Assembly: GCA_036250225.1 (NCBI GenBank)
Contig: JAPZLL010000010.1
Coordinates: 1,054,001 to 1,118,000, forward strand
Length of the DNA: 64,000 nt
DNA from: Cercophora sp. LCS_1
Lineage: Eukaryota > Ascomycota > Sordariomycetes > Sordariales > Lasiosphaeriaceae
Direction: 5' to 3'
Shown: positions 32,601 to 43,707 of the stretch, one piece after another
How positions within the stretch are numbered: the stretch's first letter is position 1
How the letters are laid out: the number at the start of each line of letters is the position of its first letter
Translations under genes and position numbers: made by a program
The notes under the pieces: model-generated
What the model was told of the DNA's origin: nothing
The model's database searches: none
The model's input: the letters and a program-made list of their open reading frames with translations, nothing else

Positions 32601-34943
32601 ATGCGCATTTCGACGGGTGTCCACTCTTTTGCTTTCCCCTTGATGAAAGGTTTCGAAGCAGGCGCTTCCGTTTCTTTTCGTCAGTTTTCATCCGTCCGAC
32701 CAGCGGCAACGACTCGACGCCCCTTTCTCCAGACAGCAAGCATCCACAGCGGCCCCTCCACACATTTCGCACCAAAACGCGGCCGCGCTGTTGCTTTTTA
32801 CCCCTCCTTGGCAACCCCGCGATCTCTCCCTCGACAAGCACGCGCTTTCGCAACAATCGCGCCCACCGCCATGGAGCAGCTCGCAAAACAGGTCGAGGGC
32901 CTCGCCCTCGATGGCCTCACCGAAAAGTTCCTCAATTGCTATCCCGAGCTTAATCCCCTCGACCTCTACCGCGGGCATCTCACAAACGTCCTCGCCGACC
33001 TAACTGGCGTCGACCCCACAATCATTTACCCCAACATACAGAGAACACAGGGTCTCGACAAGGGCGATTTGGTTCTGGCTGTTCCCTCTCTCAGGATCAA
33101 AGGCAAGAAGTTTGACGAGCTGGCCACAGAGTGGGCGGCCAAGGCAAGCCCCTCCCTCCCTTCGATTCTGGTCGCACCAATCCCGCTAACACTTGTCTCT
33201 TTCAGTTCCCCGAAAATGACCCTATCGTCGAGAAGCCCGTCGCGAACAGCTACTTCTTGACCTTCAACCTCAAGCCCTCCCCGCTTACGACCTCGGTCCT
33301 CTCCGCAATTCGCAAAGCCGGCCGCGGTTTTGGCAGCAACCCACAGCTTGGTCTTCGTGACCCCAAAGATCCCAGCCAAGGGAAGAAGCGCATGATCGTC
33401 GAGTTTTCGTCTCCAAACATCGCCAAGCCGTTCCACGCCGGGCATCTGCGAAGTACCATCATCGGTGGCTTCCTCGCGAATTTGTATGAGGCTGCCGGCT
33501 GGGAGGTCACCAGGATAAACTACCTCGGTGATTGGGGCAAGCAATATGGTCTGTTGGCTTTGGGGTTCGAAAAATACGGTGATGAAGAGGCCCTTGACAA
33601 GGACCCCATCAACCACCTCTTCCAGCTCTACGTCCGGATTAACTCGGAGATGTCGGTCGAGAAGGAAGAGATTGAGAAGAAGCAGAAGGCGGGAGAGGAT
33701 ACCACAGAGCTCGAGGCCAACAGCTTGGACGAGCAGGCCCGCAAATACTTCAGGAAAATGACGGATCGGGACTCAGACGCGCTCGCAATGTGGAAGCGCT
33801 TCCGTGATTTGAGCATTCGCCGATACGAGGCTACCTACGCCCGCCTCAACATCCGCTTCGACTCCTACAGCGGCGAAAGCCAGGTTTCCGAGGACGAGAT
33901 GGAAAAGGTCGGCAAGGAAATGGAGGAGAAGGGCATCTGCAAGGAGGACAAGGGTGCCATGCTGGTTGACTTCCAGGCCCTTGTGCCCGGCAAGGAGGGC
34001 AAGCGGTTGGAAAAGCCCCTTGTCAGGAAAAGGGACGGCACCGCTCTATATCTCACCCGAGATATCAGCGAGCTTTTAAACCGTCACGAAAAGTATAAGT
34101 TCGACCAGATGATTTACGTCGTTGCGTCGGCCCAGGACCTCCATCTGAAGCAGCTGTTCAAAATCATTGAGCTGCTGGGGTACAAGGAGATTGCCGCCAA
34201 GTGCCAGCACGTCAACTTTGGCTTGGTTTTGGGCATGAGCACCCGCAAGGGAACCGTCAAGTTCCTCGACGACATCCTCAGGGACGTTGCCGACAAGATG
34301 CACGAGACGATGAGGAAGAACGAGGACAAGTACAAGCAGGTCGCCGACCCCGAGGCAACCGCAGATGTTCTCGGCATCAGCAGTGTCATGGTCCAGGATA
34401 TGTCGGGCAAGAGGTAGTTTTCCTTTCTTATCGACCGCTCCCAACGTTTGACTAACTTCTGGTTTCCAGGATCAATAACTATACCTTCAACATGGACGCC
34501 ATGACATCCTTCGAGGGCGACACTGGGCCGTACTTGCAATACGCACACGCTCGTGTCAGCTCCATCAGGCGCAAGTCGGGTCTGAGCGACGAGGACCTCG
34601 ACAGCGCCGACCTCGGCCTTCTTACCGAATCCCACGCCATCAACATTGTCAGGTTGCTGGCACAATGGCCCGACATTTTCCAGAACACGCTCAGGACCCA
34701 GGAGCCCACAACTGTCTTGACGTACCTCTTCAAGATGACGCACGCTTTGAGCAGCAGCTACGACCAGCTCAAGATTGTGGGAAGCGAGCGGGAGCTGATG
34801 AAGGCCCGAATGGCGCTGTACGATGCCGCACATACCGTTCTCGGTAACGGCATGCGCTTGTTGGGGCTGAGCCCAGTTGACCGGTAAACCCTCCTTCCCC
34901 GGAACTGCGTTGAGACAAAGTGCTGACATTGTGTAGAATGTAA
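32601..34943 (+). CDS. Arginyl-tRNA synthetase, probably dual mitochondrial/cytosolic
   Basis: Gene join(32601..33143, 33206..34413, 34470..34883, 34937..34943), 723 residues from the first ATG. Charges tRNA-Arg. The class I signature is SSPNIAKPFHAGHLRSTIIG (HAGH for HIGH), and the second signature is MSTRKGTVKFLDD. The C-terminal anticodon-binding domain ends in LGLSPVDRM, the family's conserved end; the final Met and stop come from a 7-bp last exon after a GTAAAC...GTGTAG intron. The first intron (33144..33205) uses a GC donor. The N-terminus is Arg/Ser/Ala-rich and acid-poor, as for a mitochondrial presequence. An internal ATG at 32871 in strong context (GCCATGG) begins MEQLAKQVEGLALDGL, a likely cytosolic start. 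Intact and well supported. Confidence 0.95.
32871..32873 (+). promoter_or_regulatory. Internal start codon for cytosolic ArgRS form
   Basis: The ATG at residue 91 of the long form has -3 G and +4 G, a better context than the in-frame ATG at 32643 (-3 T). It lies just after the basic leader and before the conserved ArgRS N-domain. Inference. Confidence 0.5.
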
Positions 34944-36790
34944 ATTCGCGGGGCGGTGTCACCCGAAACGCTAGGACGACGACGGGCCCTCGGACTCGGG
35001 CTGGAGGCGGCACTTGATAGCTAACCCGGCCGACACCGTTAGTTTCAAGCAGCACTGGAGAGCCGCGAGCCAAGCGGCCCGACCATGGTTGTTAGACTGT
35101 TCGGGAATTGGGTCAACTTGCTATTACCAGGCACTTTATGATCCCTGTTGAACCGACGGAGCAGAAACATGTTGATAGGGCAGCGTCAAAACAATAAGAC
35201 CCTCACGATCCACGGAATAGATAAAAAGATATCATGACTTTATCCGCCCTCTTCCCCATTATCGCTGTAATACCCAAGTGGATGGCAGCCCTGGTCCTTG
35301 TCAGCCGTCTAAGGGCCCGACTCAGAACCTGGAAGCCTCGCATATTTGCCGTTGTCGTCGGATTCGAGTTGTGAGATGCCAAGTTTAGACCCCTGTGCGC
35401 AGATTGGGTACCAGACTGGAGCCGCTCTTGGCTCCGGAACGAGCACCTTAGCCGCAAACCTTAGCAGTCGATCGTCCCGAGACTCGCATGCACCGGCGCC
35501 AATCCTCTTCACGAAAAACACACCAGCAACGCCCCTATCGAGGTGGCTGATTGGTTGATGCAATCAACAAGCTTACGACTGTGAAGAACCTTGGCGCAAC
35601 TCTACTCGCATCACACGGTTACTGTGAGCCGGGAAAGCATCATATTGCTGTCTTAACCTGGCGATGCCGCTCCAGTAGTTTGAAGCAGCACCCGCACCAA
35701 GAGCCCCGCAGAGACAGATAAGGCACAGAAGGAACATGGCACCATCTGTCCCCGTCAAGCTGAAGCAGCGCAGTATAGACAACAGTAAACAAACAAAGGA
35801 AGGGGATACGCGTTGGGCAAGGTTCACGCCAGCAATGGCGCTCCCCTTCAGCCCATGTTCCATCTGCCGAGCTTGGCCAGACGATGGCGTCCAGGACCGG
35901 TGTGCATGGAGCATGGCGAGTTCCCTTCCCGGGCTTCCCTTGGCAGGGCGCGGACTCACTCACACAATATCAATCCGGGGAGCAATACGCGGGAGGAATG
36001 CGCGGACCGGCGCTTGGCAACTTGTCACTGCCGACGACAAGACAGTCGGCGTCGAAGACGACCAGACCCCGAACCATGGCCAAGAAGCCACACTCATCCT
36101 GGTTCTTGGCCATGATGCGGTGGTTAGACCAGGTTGACCACACTGCCTCGTCCGGGCTACGTCAATGGTCCCTGCATCGTCCTGTCTCTCTTGCCACGAA
36201 GCCCATTGCTGCAACTGAAGCGCCTAGTGTGGATCGAAATCGAAGCATCGATCCGCCCCGACTCTTCATGCTTGTTCATGCTCATGCGTCATCAGCTTTG
36301 GGCCAGCATAACCCTCCCACTTGGCGAGATGGCCAGTGGCGGATACCAGTCACAACCCTAGCCGCAGCAACCTTCGCGCCCTCCATGTCGACGCCGAGAC
36401 GCGGGACTTCAGTTGGGTTGGCTGCCGGCAGAACGCCCGCAGTCGATGGAGGGGAGGGGAGTGCCTTCGTCCGGCAGACCGGACTATGTTCGCCCCCCGC
36501 AAGCCTCTTGGCCCATATCGACTCGTGTTGGTTGGCATTAGGGGTGCATGCGAGGCCAAGTCTCTGCGGCCAAATCTAGAGGAGACTCGACTCAGAGGAG
36601 GAGCATCCGATTCGACTTACATATGGCCGTCGTTCCCATCTTGCCTCCTGGTTCTCATCCTCAGCATCATTACCGCAACCAGCACCACGTACAAGTCGAG
36701 GGCAGCCAGCTAACAATCTCGTTCCACCACCCACCAGCATTGTATCATCCACCTGCCTACCCATCACCGTCTGCTTTCCCCACCCAACCC
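34944..36790. other. Intergenic, about 1.85 kb
   Basis: 3' flank of ArgRS and upstream region of the P450. Several overlapping open frames (up to about 230 codons) show no signal peptide, domain or intron-consistent structure. No RNA gene recognised. Confidence 0.45.
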
Positions 36791-38678
36791 ATGGCTTTCA
36801 TCTTCTTCCTTCTCCTGGGTGCCACCCTCCTCGCAGTGAACAGGTACCTCTCCCGAAAACGTCTCCCTCCCGGCTCCCGTCCACTGCCCGGCCCCTACAA
36901 CATCCCCTACATCGGGCGGGTGCACGACATCCCCACCAACGGAGCATGGCTCAAGTTCTACGAATGGTCGCGAACATATGGCCCCATCTACCAGACCAAA
37001 ATGTTCGGCACCGTCCACGTCTGGATCTCGTCAGAGAAAATTGCCCATGAGCTTCTCTCCAAGCGTGCAACAATCTACTCGGACCGCCCCATGATCCCGA
37101 ACCTCCCGGACAACCGCACCTCGGGTAACTACCTCGCCCTGTTGGGCCGCACCGAGACGTGGAAGCGCCAGCGCAAACTCTGCAACCACCTCATGCACAC
37201 TAGTGCCCTGGCCAGTCTGCATTCGTACCCAACCCGCGAGAGGGCGCGCTTTCTCTGGCAGATGTGGCAGCAGCCTGCCGAGTACATCGAGTGGATCGAG
37301 CAGTTTACTTCGCGAACCGTTTCACGGCTCAGCTGGGGCACTGCCAGTCCCGCCCATGTGCTGCGACATACGACCTTTGGCCTGCTCGAGACGATTAGCC
37401 CGAGTGGTGCGCTGCCGAACGTGCTGAGCTTTTTGAGACACATACCCGCGATCGTGAGTCCGTGGAAGAAGAAGGAGAACGCACGAAAAGAGCTGGAGAG
37501 CAGGCTTTTCAAGACGAATGTGGGCTTTGTCAAGGAGATGTTTGATTCAGGCAAGGCCGAGCCGAGTTTCATTCGCACCGCCATGGAAGAGGGCAACGGC
37601 GTTGATGAGGCCATGAGGGTTGTTGGCTTGATGGCCATCGCTGGTGCTCTGACGATTGGAAGTCCCATTCAGAGTTACCTGCTGGCCATGTGCCACTACC
37701 CCGAGTGGCAGGCCAAGCTACAGGAGGAGATCGATACTCTCGATGGCGAGTGTCCCGCTTGGGAAGACCGGGAGAAACTCCCGATGCTGAGAGCCGTCGT
37801 CAAGGAGGTGATCCGGTGGCGACCCCCTGTGCCGACCGGCATTCCCCACGCTATCGAGGAAGATGACGTCTACATGGGATATCACATCCCTAAGGGCGCA
37901 ACGATCCACGCTTTGGAATGGTACGTCCCCCTGCCCATCCCGTTGACAACAAATCACTAACATGAACAGGGGCATCACCCGCGACGAAGAAATCTACCCC
38001 GATCCCGAAACATTCAACCCCATGCGCTGGCTCGACCCCTCCTTCCCGACCTACCGCGAACCACTTACCCAGTACCCCAACCTCAACGGCTTCTCCCAGT
38101 TCGGCTTTGGTCGCCGCACATGCCAGGGCATCCCTATCGTCGAACAAGACCTCTTCCTCGCCATGGGCGGTATGGCCTGGGCTTTCACCATCTCCAAGAA
38201 ACGCGATCTCGTATCTGGCGCCGAAATCCCCGTCCACTGGAACGACTACACGCCCCTTCTCATTGCCAAGCCCTGCCAGTTCCCATTCGATCTGACACCA
38301 CGATCCAAAGACAAGATGGACAAGATGCGAGAAATGTTCGTCGAGGCAGAAGAGATCGAGGCGAGGGAAAAAGAGGAAGAGGAGGGCTACGAGTTCTTGT
38401 CTGACGATGTTGTACCCAGCCCGATGAAACGGGTTGCTGCGGATGAGGATGTCGATGAGAGTGCGAGCGAGACGTGGAGTCCCGAGCCGGGGCTGAGCCC
38501 GAGTGATTCGAGCTCGGAGAAGAGCGATTCCAGCTCCGAGAGGGATGAAGAGGAGGAGATCGAGGTGCGCCTTGTCGGGAGTGGGTTGGGGCTTGAGTTT
38601 GATGAGCGCAAGAGGGCATGGAAGGGGGAGCCGCTTGTTGCTGTGATGGATGTTCCGGGGGCTTGGAGGTGGGCTTGA
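36791..38678 (+). CDS. Cytochrome P450 with acidic C-terminal extension
   Basis: Gene join(36791..37920, 37970..38678), 612 residues. An N-terminal membrane anchor (MAFIFFLLLGATLLAVNRYL) is followed by the proline hinge LPPGSRPLPGPYNIP. The K-helix ExxR is in VVKEVIRWRPP, the heme loop is FGFGRRTCQG with the proximal Cys, and the PERF-like segment is FNPMRWLDP. The I-helix reads AIAGALTIGSPIQ, without the usual acidic-Thr pair. After the normal P450 end (about residue 500) the protein runs on for roughly 100 residues with KEEEEGYEFLS and clusters of Ser/Glu. The frame is open upstream to 36548, but the ATG at 36791 begins exactly with the membrane anchor. ER monooxygenase; substrate unknown, and no biosynthetic gene cluster is visible nearby. 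Confidence 0.9.
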
Positions 38679-39044
38679 TACGGTACCGCTCTTTTGGGCA
38701 CTCGGCAGTCATTTGGCAGGATGTTTCCTTTGTTTGGGCGGAGTTGGTGGGAGTCGAATGTGTTTGGTCCCTCCAAAAGATATCCAGGTTTTAGGAATAG
38801 TTCGTTTAGGCAGTTATTGAGTATGCCATTTGAGGTAGTAACTAATTAGCTGTCTCGTTGTCGTGGGTTTTAGCGTTTGCCTTCCATGGTGATGCTCGTT
38901 TTTATTTCAGGCTGCCGAAGTGTCCCTAGGCGTTTTTGTAATGCGACGTGTTACCAGGAAATTGCATGGGTATCTTATAATGTACATATCGCTCGTCCCA
39001 CCCAGTGCTCAACACTGACAGACCCATCAAAGCCCCAATCGACA
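38679..39044. other. Intergenic, 366 bp
   Basis: Convergent 3' flanks of the P450 and the GH47 mannosidase. Nothing else recognised. Confidence 0.55.
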
Positions 39045-40868
39045 TCATGGAGGCATGATCCTCAATGGATGCGCCTCCGTATTAAACACATACTCGTCTA
39101 CACTAATATGGTCCGTCTCATCAAATATTAGATAAAAGTACTTGAGCGTCTCGCCCATCCAGAAACTCTCCATCGAGTCCATCTTTGGCGGTGGGCTGGT
39201 GGTGATATCGGCCAGCGCGGCGTTCGCCAGTGTCGTTCGGGTGTTCGTCTCAACCGCTTGCCACATCTTCCAAGCAGTATCAAGTAGATCCTTTCGACCA
39301 GTCGCCCGGTGTAGGACGAACACGCTCTCAATGGCCTCGGGTCGTAGGATGTAGCGTGTGTCGCCGATTTTGGTCAAGCCCTTCGGTAGTCGTTTCTGGG
39401 CAATGATTTTATCGGCTTGGGTGGTGTCTTTTGGATCGGCACCATGTCTGTGGAGGACTTCCTTCTTCCAGAGGGTTTCGTTCCATGGGCAGGGGCCGTC
39501 AGTCGAAGGGCAGGGAATCATGTGGAATGTCTCGGGCATGACACCGAGTGGGAGGGCTTGGTACGTCCAGATGCACCCGTCCACAAGCTTGCGTGCTGTT
39601 TCGAGGTGGGAGGGGAGGTTGAAGAGCTTGGAGCCGAGGGCGAGCATGCCGCCCGCGAAACAAACTAGATGTTGTCCTTCCGGGTCGATTTGGGCTTGGG
39701 GTTTTCGGTCTTCAGATGCGCCTACGTGAACCATGGCGGAGATGAGGATGTCTTTTTCATCAGGGATCATTGGCTGGAACATGTTGTGCGTTATTGCTGC
39801 ATCCATGGCTTTCTGGTACATTGTTCTGTAAACCGGTAGACGACCGCCCGAAAGGGCATAGGTTTTGGGGAGGTATTCGTAGGTGGAATCGGCCATGGCG
39901 CCCAGGGTAAATGCATCGCCGCGGTTGAAGACCTTGTCTTTGGCGTTGACGACAAGAGGCCACATCCCGGGGAGGTTCGTGGAGCTCTGCTGTGCTTCGA
40001 GGATGTCAGTGATTCTCTGCGCTGCATCGAACCATTTTGGATCGCCTGTAAGTATGGATAGCCTGGTAAATTCCATGCTGAAGGATCCCATCTCGGCGAG
40101 GAGCACGCCGTCGTGTGCGACCTGTGTCGGACCGCCCTGAGCTTGGGATTTCGCCGCCTCACGTAGATGCCATCGGGTGATAGGCATCCTGTTTGGCGTG
40201 TCGAAGGCTGCATACAACATGTCGCCAACCTCCTTGGCCTTGCGGAGGAGACGCTTGTCCCCACTGAGATCGTACGCCGACAGGAATCCGCCCAGGTACC
40301 GAATGTTGGTTTCGAAAACGTTGACTTCCTCTATCGTAGCCGTCTCGAAGCTGATGTTTGTCGCTGCGGCGACAGCAAGTTCAAAATCTTCCCGTAGCCC
40401 CATGATCCACAGGGTATCCAGGCTGTCGACCAGCGTGGCGGCCCATCCACCAAACGGATTCCGGGCGCCGCCGCTGATGGGTGTGATCTCATCGCTCATC
40501 CATGCGTGCTTCTTGTACGATTCCCAGCATCGTACGAAAGTCTGCTTGACGGCGTCTCGTTTGCTATGTCGGATCTGTTTCTCGGCCGAGGTCTCTCTCC
40601 TGAAGGACGCCTGAATCTTGGGTAACCATGACCCCTTGCCACTCGGCAGCGATGCCATTGATTCCACTGGGTATCGAATGGGGAGCTTCCTCCAGAGAAA
40701 GTCGGGGTCGTCGTCTGTCGTAACTGGATCGGGCGGTCGCGGCGTGGGCTGAGGGAAGGAAAGGAAGCTTCTTCCATTTTGATTTGAGATGGTGATGAAG
40801 AGGAAGCCGGTGAAAAGAATGGCCAAGACGTAAACGTATGGCTTGCGAACATTTCGAAACGATCTCAT
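39045..40868 (-). CDS. GH47 class I alpha-1,2-mannosidase, type II membrane protein
   Basis: Single exon, 607 residues from the ATG at 40868. Removes alpha-1,2-mannose from N-glycans in the ER/Golgi. A short basic cytosolic tail (MRSFRNVRKPY) and one membrane helix (VYVLAILFTGFLFITIS) give type II topology; a disordered stem precedes the (alpha/alpha)7 catalytic domain. Landmarks: VRCWESYKKHAWMSDEITPI, GGWAATLVDSLDTLWIMGL, ETNIRYLGGFLSAYD, the LRPEAIESVFVLHRATG block with catalytic acid residues, and the C-terminal VFNTEAHPLR holding the Thr that coordinates Ca2+. The frame stays open 85 codons further upstream, but that part looks like leader. Golgi-type mannosidase is likely from the membrane anchor and length. 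Confidence 0.92.
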   Translation of the reverse strand: MRSFRNVRKPYVYVLAILFTGFLFITISNQNGRSFLSFPQPTPRPPDPVTTDDDPDFLWRKLPIRYPVESMASLPSGKGSWLPKIQASFRRETSAEKQIRHSKRDAVKQTFVRCWESYKKHAWMSDEITPISGGARNPFGGWAATLVDSLDTLWIMGLREDFELAVAAATNISFETATIEEVNVFETNIRYLGGFLSAYDLSGDKRLLRKAKEVGDMLYAAFDTPNRMPITRWHLREAAKSQAQGGPTQVAHDGVLLAEMGSFSMEFTRLSILTGDPKWFDAAQRITDILEAQQSSTNLPGMWPLVVNAKDKVFNRGDAFTLGAMADSTYEYLPKTYALSGGRLPVYRTMYQKAMDAAITHNMFQPMIPDEKDILISAMVHVGASEDRKPQAQIDPEGQHLVCFAGGMLALGSKLFNLPSHLETARKLVDGCIWTYQALPLGVMPETFHMIPCPSTDGPCPWNETLWKKEVLHRHGADPKDTTQADKIIAQKRLPKGLTKIGDTRYILRPEAIESVFVLHRATGRKDLLDTAWKMWQAVETNTRTTLANAALADITTSPPPKMDSMESFWMGETLKYFYLIFDETDHISVDEYVFNTEAHPLRIMPP

Positions 40869-41367
40869 CCTTTTTCCTGCTCTCGCTTTGCTACGCTTTG
40901 CTGTGAGGTTTGGCTGCAGTGCCTGGGGTAGGGGCAGATTTGATGCTGAACTGTGACTGAAAATTGAATGGCAAAACCAAGATGGCGATATGGACGTTTC
41001 GTGGAAGTTGCGACGCGCTGTGAAGACATGGCGGCTATTTCCAGTGTTGGAGGAAAGTGCGGATGGGAGGCTTTCGAGTGGCGTGATTGGTGTAGGAGCG
41101 CGCTCGCACTGTGCAGGCAGCATGTGTTCTCGGGTTCATGCGGAAAAACCGGCGAGGTGCGTTTATTCCTGTCCCTTCATTGGTGGGTAGTGCACTGTTT
41201 GTATCTCGCGTTTCGAATGGCAGAGTGGGTTCGTCCAACAGAAAGACAAACTGGCGGAATCCGGCCAGGCCCAGGCCCCTTCGCACCTTCCATAATAATC
41301 GCGATGCAAATCCATTTCATCCTAGTAAGGTTCCTCTTCTCTCCACACCTCACAAAGCGGGTGTCTC
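40869..41367. promoter_or_regulatory. Divergent promoter region between GH47 and a surface protein gene
   Basis: The two start codons are 499 bp apart and face outwards, so the region must carry both promoters. No TATA box or known operator was identified. Confidence 0.5.
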
Positions 41368-42310
41368 ATGCTGAAAACCATGATCCCCGCATTGATCTAC
41401 ATCGCTCTTTTGGCTTCGCCAGTATCCGCGGCCTGTTTCTATCCAGACGGCTCTGTGGCTCAAGACACGCCGTGCACCGATGAAACGGGACATTCTTCCT
41501 GTTGCGGGACCGGGTACGCCTGCCTGGGCCACTCGTCATCCTTCTTTCTTTGCCAGGCGACCGGTGACGAGTTCCAAAAGCCTGGGGCATCGCAATACGT
41601 TCGAGGCAGCTGCACTGACAAGAGCTGGCGGAGTGCCAGCTGTCCGAACGTGTGCGTCGATCCCAAGCGAGACCATACTGGTGGAGGTCATGGAGTGGCT
41701 CCGTGTCCACGTTCTGACATTCTATTCTACTGCATAAGCACCGGTCTAGGGGCAGAGAACTGTAGTAGCGGCTTCAACTTGATCGATTTCTTGGGTATGT
41801 TGTTGTGTTACTTGAACCGAAGCCGACTTTACTTTGCTGACGATCCTCTCAACATCAGCAAAGCCTTCCGTCCTGACGACGATTGGTGTCGCTGCGAGAC
41901 CGACGACCACCACTGCATCTTTAATCCCGATCACGGCGGGTAGTACACCAGCGAGCTCCTCGACCCAAACATCAACCGTGTCACCTGCCTCGCCTGGCAC
42001 CACTGAGTTAGCGGTAACATCCTCTTCCTCTTCTGGCAATGGCACCACTATAGGTGTGGCTGTTGGTGTTTCTGTTGGCGGTCTTGGCCTGATCGCTGGG
42101 GCCATCGCGACATGGCTTTTGTTCCGAAAAAGGCGACGGTCCGACCAATCCCCAACTAACATGACCACTGTTCACCATGACGCAAGCTGCGATGTTTCGA
42201 CCACCTACCAGTCTTACGCCTCTCCGGGGTACAAGGATCCGAGCGAAGCCCCTGCAAACGAACAGGGCATCAGATATGAGCTTCTAGGCTCAGTCAACAC
42301 ACGCCCATGA
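41368..42310 (+). CDS. Cysteine-rich secreted-type protein with single C-terminal membrane helix
   Basis: Gene join(41368..41794, 41859..42310), 292 residues. Signal peptide MLKTMIPALIYIALLASPVSA. The extracellular domain carries about 14 cysteines (ACFYPDGS, DTPCTDETGHSSCCGTGYAC, RGSCTDKSW, ASCPNVC, FYCISTG), followed by a Ser/Thr-rich stem, one membrane helix (TIGVAVGVSVGGLGLIAGAI) and a basic RKRRRSD stop-transfer signal. The cytosolic tail has about 65 residues. The 64-bp intron (GTATGT...CATCAG) joins the Cys domain to the stem; unspliced, the frame stops before the membrane helix. The architecture is that of fungal wall-sensor-like or receptor-like proteins common in Pezizomycotina; no ligand or function is known to me. 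Confidence 0.75.
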
Positions 42311-43059
42311 GGGAATGTCGCGGCCGTAATGGCTTTGGGGGCCAAAAAATACGTCTGATGGTGCGAATAGCGACTCACAGATTTGTTATAGGTCAGCCAT
42401 TCTTTCTTTTAGGCTTGGAATACTAGGACTAACCCAAAGTCGGAATAGGGGCCAGCAACATCACCCCTGCATCCTTCATTGCTTTTTCTTCGCAGATACT
42501 TTCCCCCATTGCATGCGCTGCAACATCCAACACCTGCTGATAAACAACGAGGACCCTGCATCAGCAGTCATAATGGCAACTTGGCGATTCACCAATTTTG
42601 CTCGTTGCCCCATCCCCAGACATGACCCCCGCCGAATCGACACGCATCAGGCGGCACAAGGACCAGTGACGGAAGCGGACTCTCAATCAGCATCTACACC
42701 GGCCACCTTCAACGGCAGAATTCCTGGAAAACAGAGACAAGATTCCTACATCGCATTACAAGTAAGAAACCCCAGGCAGCGGGGGCCAACATATCAAGCA
42801 AACGAGGGGCGTCTCGGTTACGCAAGACGACAATCGCAAAATCGAAAACTCTGTCGCCATGCTCATTCGAAACGACGCTGATGCATTCGGCATCTACCAA
42901 CCTGACTTCTACAAGACGGAGTTCCTCGTCCCGATTTGGATCTAGGGACGTGTCATTGGAAGGGTTAGGAGACCTGTGCCTCCTGGGGTGTATCATTCGG
43001 CGAAGACTCGCCGTATTACGGGGGCGGCGTACTGGGAAACACCGCCCCAGGCTCCCCTG
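42311..43059. other. Intergenic with possible decayed coding sequence, about 750 bp
   Basis: Short open fragments (for example IYQPDFYKTEFLVPIWI followed by a stop near 42943) precede the RNase H-like relic. They are in different frames and may be the decayed N-terminal part of the same element, but the similarity is too weak to assign. Confidence 0.3.
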
Positions 43060-43707
43060 TTCGCAGACGTGCAACGATGGAAGCTCTCGACCAAGATTTC
43101 ATCTCATTTGAGAAGTATTTGAATCTCGTTTCCCGTACTGCCGATCAACGCACATCTGGCCTTGGCGGTACGCATGTCCGCGTGGCTGGGAAACGGACTA
43201 ACTAGCGCTAGTCGGTGGTCGGAGGATCAGTTCACTCTTCTCAGGGAGCTGTACTTGAGGTTGGCGCGGTACTCGACGTTGGGGCTTAGGATTGAGCTTT
43301 GGCATGTTCCGACGGGAGGGACTGTTCAAGCATCCAAGTTGGCTGAGCAGGCTCTTGATAAGTATGCTCTCTTATTGGCGAAAAACCCAACGTGCCCAAC
43401 GACAACACCCGGCCCTCCAGGCAGCGCACTCATCGACTTCCAATACCTGTATTCCTTGTTACTCATCGCTCATAGCCCTGTGACTCAGAGCACGCCGAGG
43501 CTCCGTCAAGCCAACGGACGACGCTATCTGGAACTCGAGGATATCTTTGGAGGCCGCTTGGTAAATATTGTCCCAGGGCATGTATTGGTATATCCTAGTC
43601 GGAGAACAAGCAATTCAATCAAGCAGTTGCAACCCTCTTTTATTCCAGAGATTCCAGTGTGCAGTGTTTCTGACGCTAGTTCCCAGCAGCTAGCTCCGCT
43701 AGACTAG
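43060..43707 (+). pseudogene. RNase H-like relic, copy 1
   Basis: The block RRRATMEALDQDF (about 43060-43100) matches ARADIEALSQATT of the open copy at 49-50 kb. The following segment, in another frame from about 43140, reads INAHLALAVRMSAWLGNGL then DQFTLLRELYLRLA, IELWHVPTGG and ASKLAEQALD. This parallels TDSDYLCQTMTTRMKRWM, FDALKKVYCDL, IYFIRIHPWKN and VKALANKALD in the open copy. The second catalytic Asp position (TDS) falls at the frame break. The last open frame (43162..43707) is 181 codons. Its end overlaps the convergent HET gene by 9 bp. Best read as a frameshifted copy. Confidence 0.45.

Noticed and set aside
35736..36579. Overlapping 130-230 codon plus-strand frames upstream of the P450
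   Set aside because: No domain, unusual composition, and mutually overlapping; not supportable as genes.
42880..43060. Short fragments read as the N-terminal part of RNase H-like copy 1
   Set aside because: Frames change several times and similarity to the other copies is not convincing.
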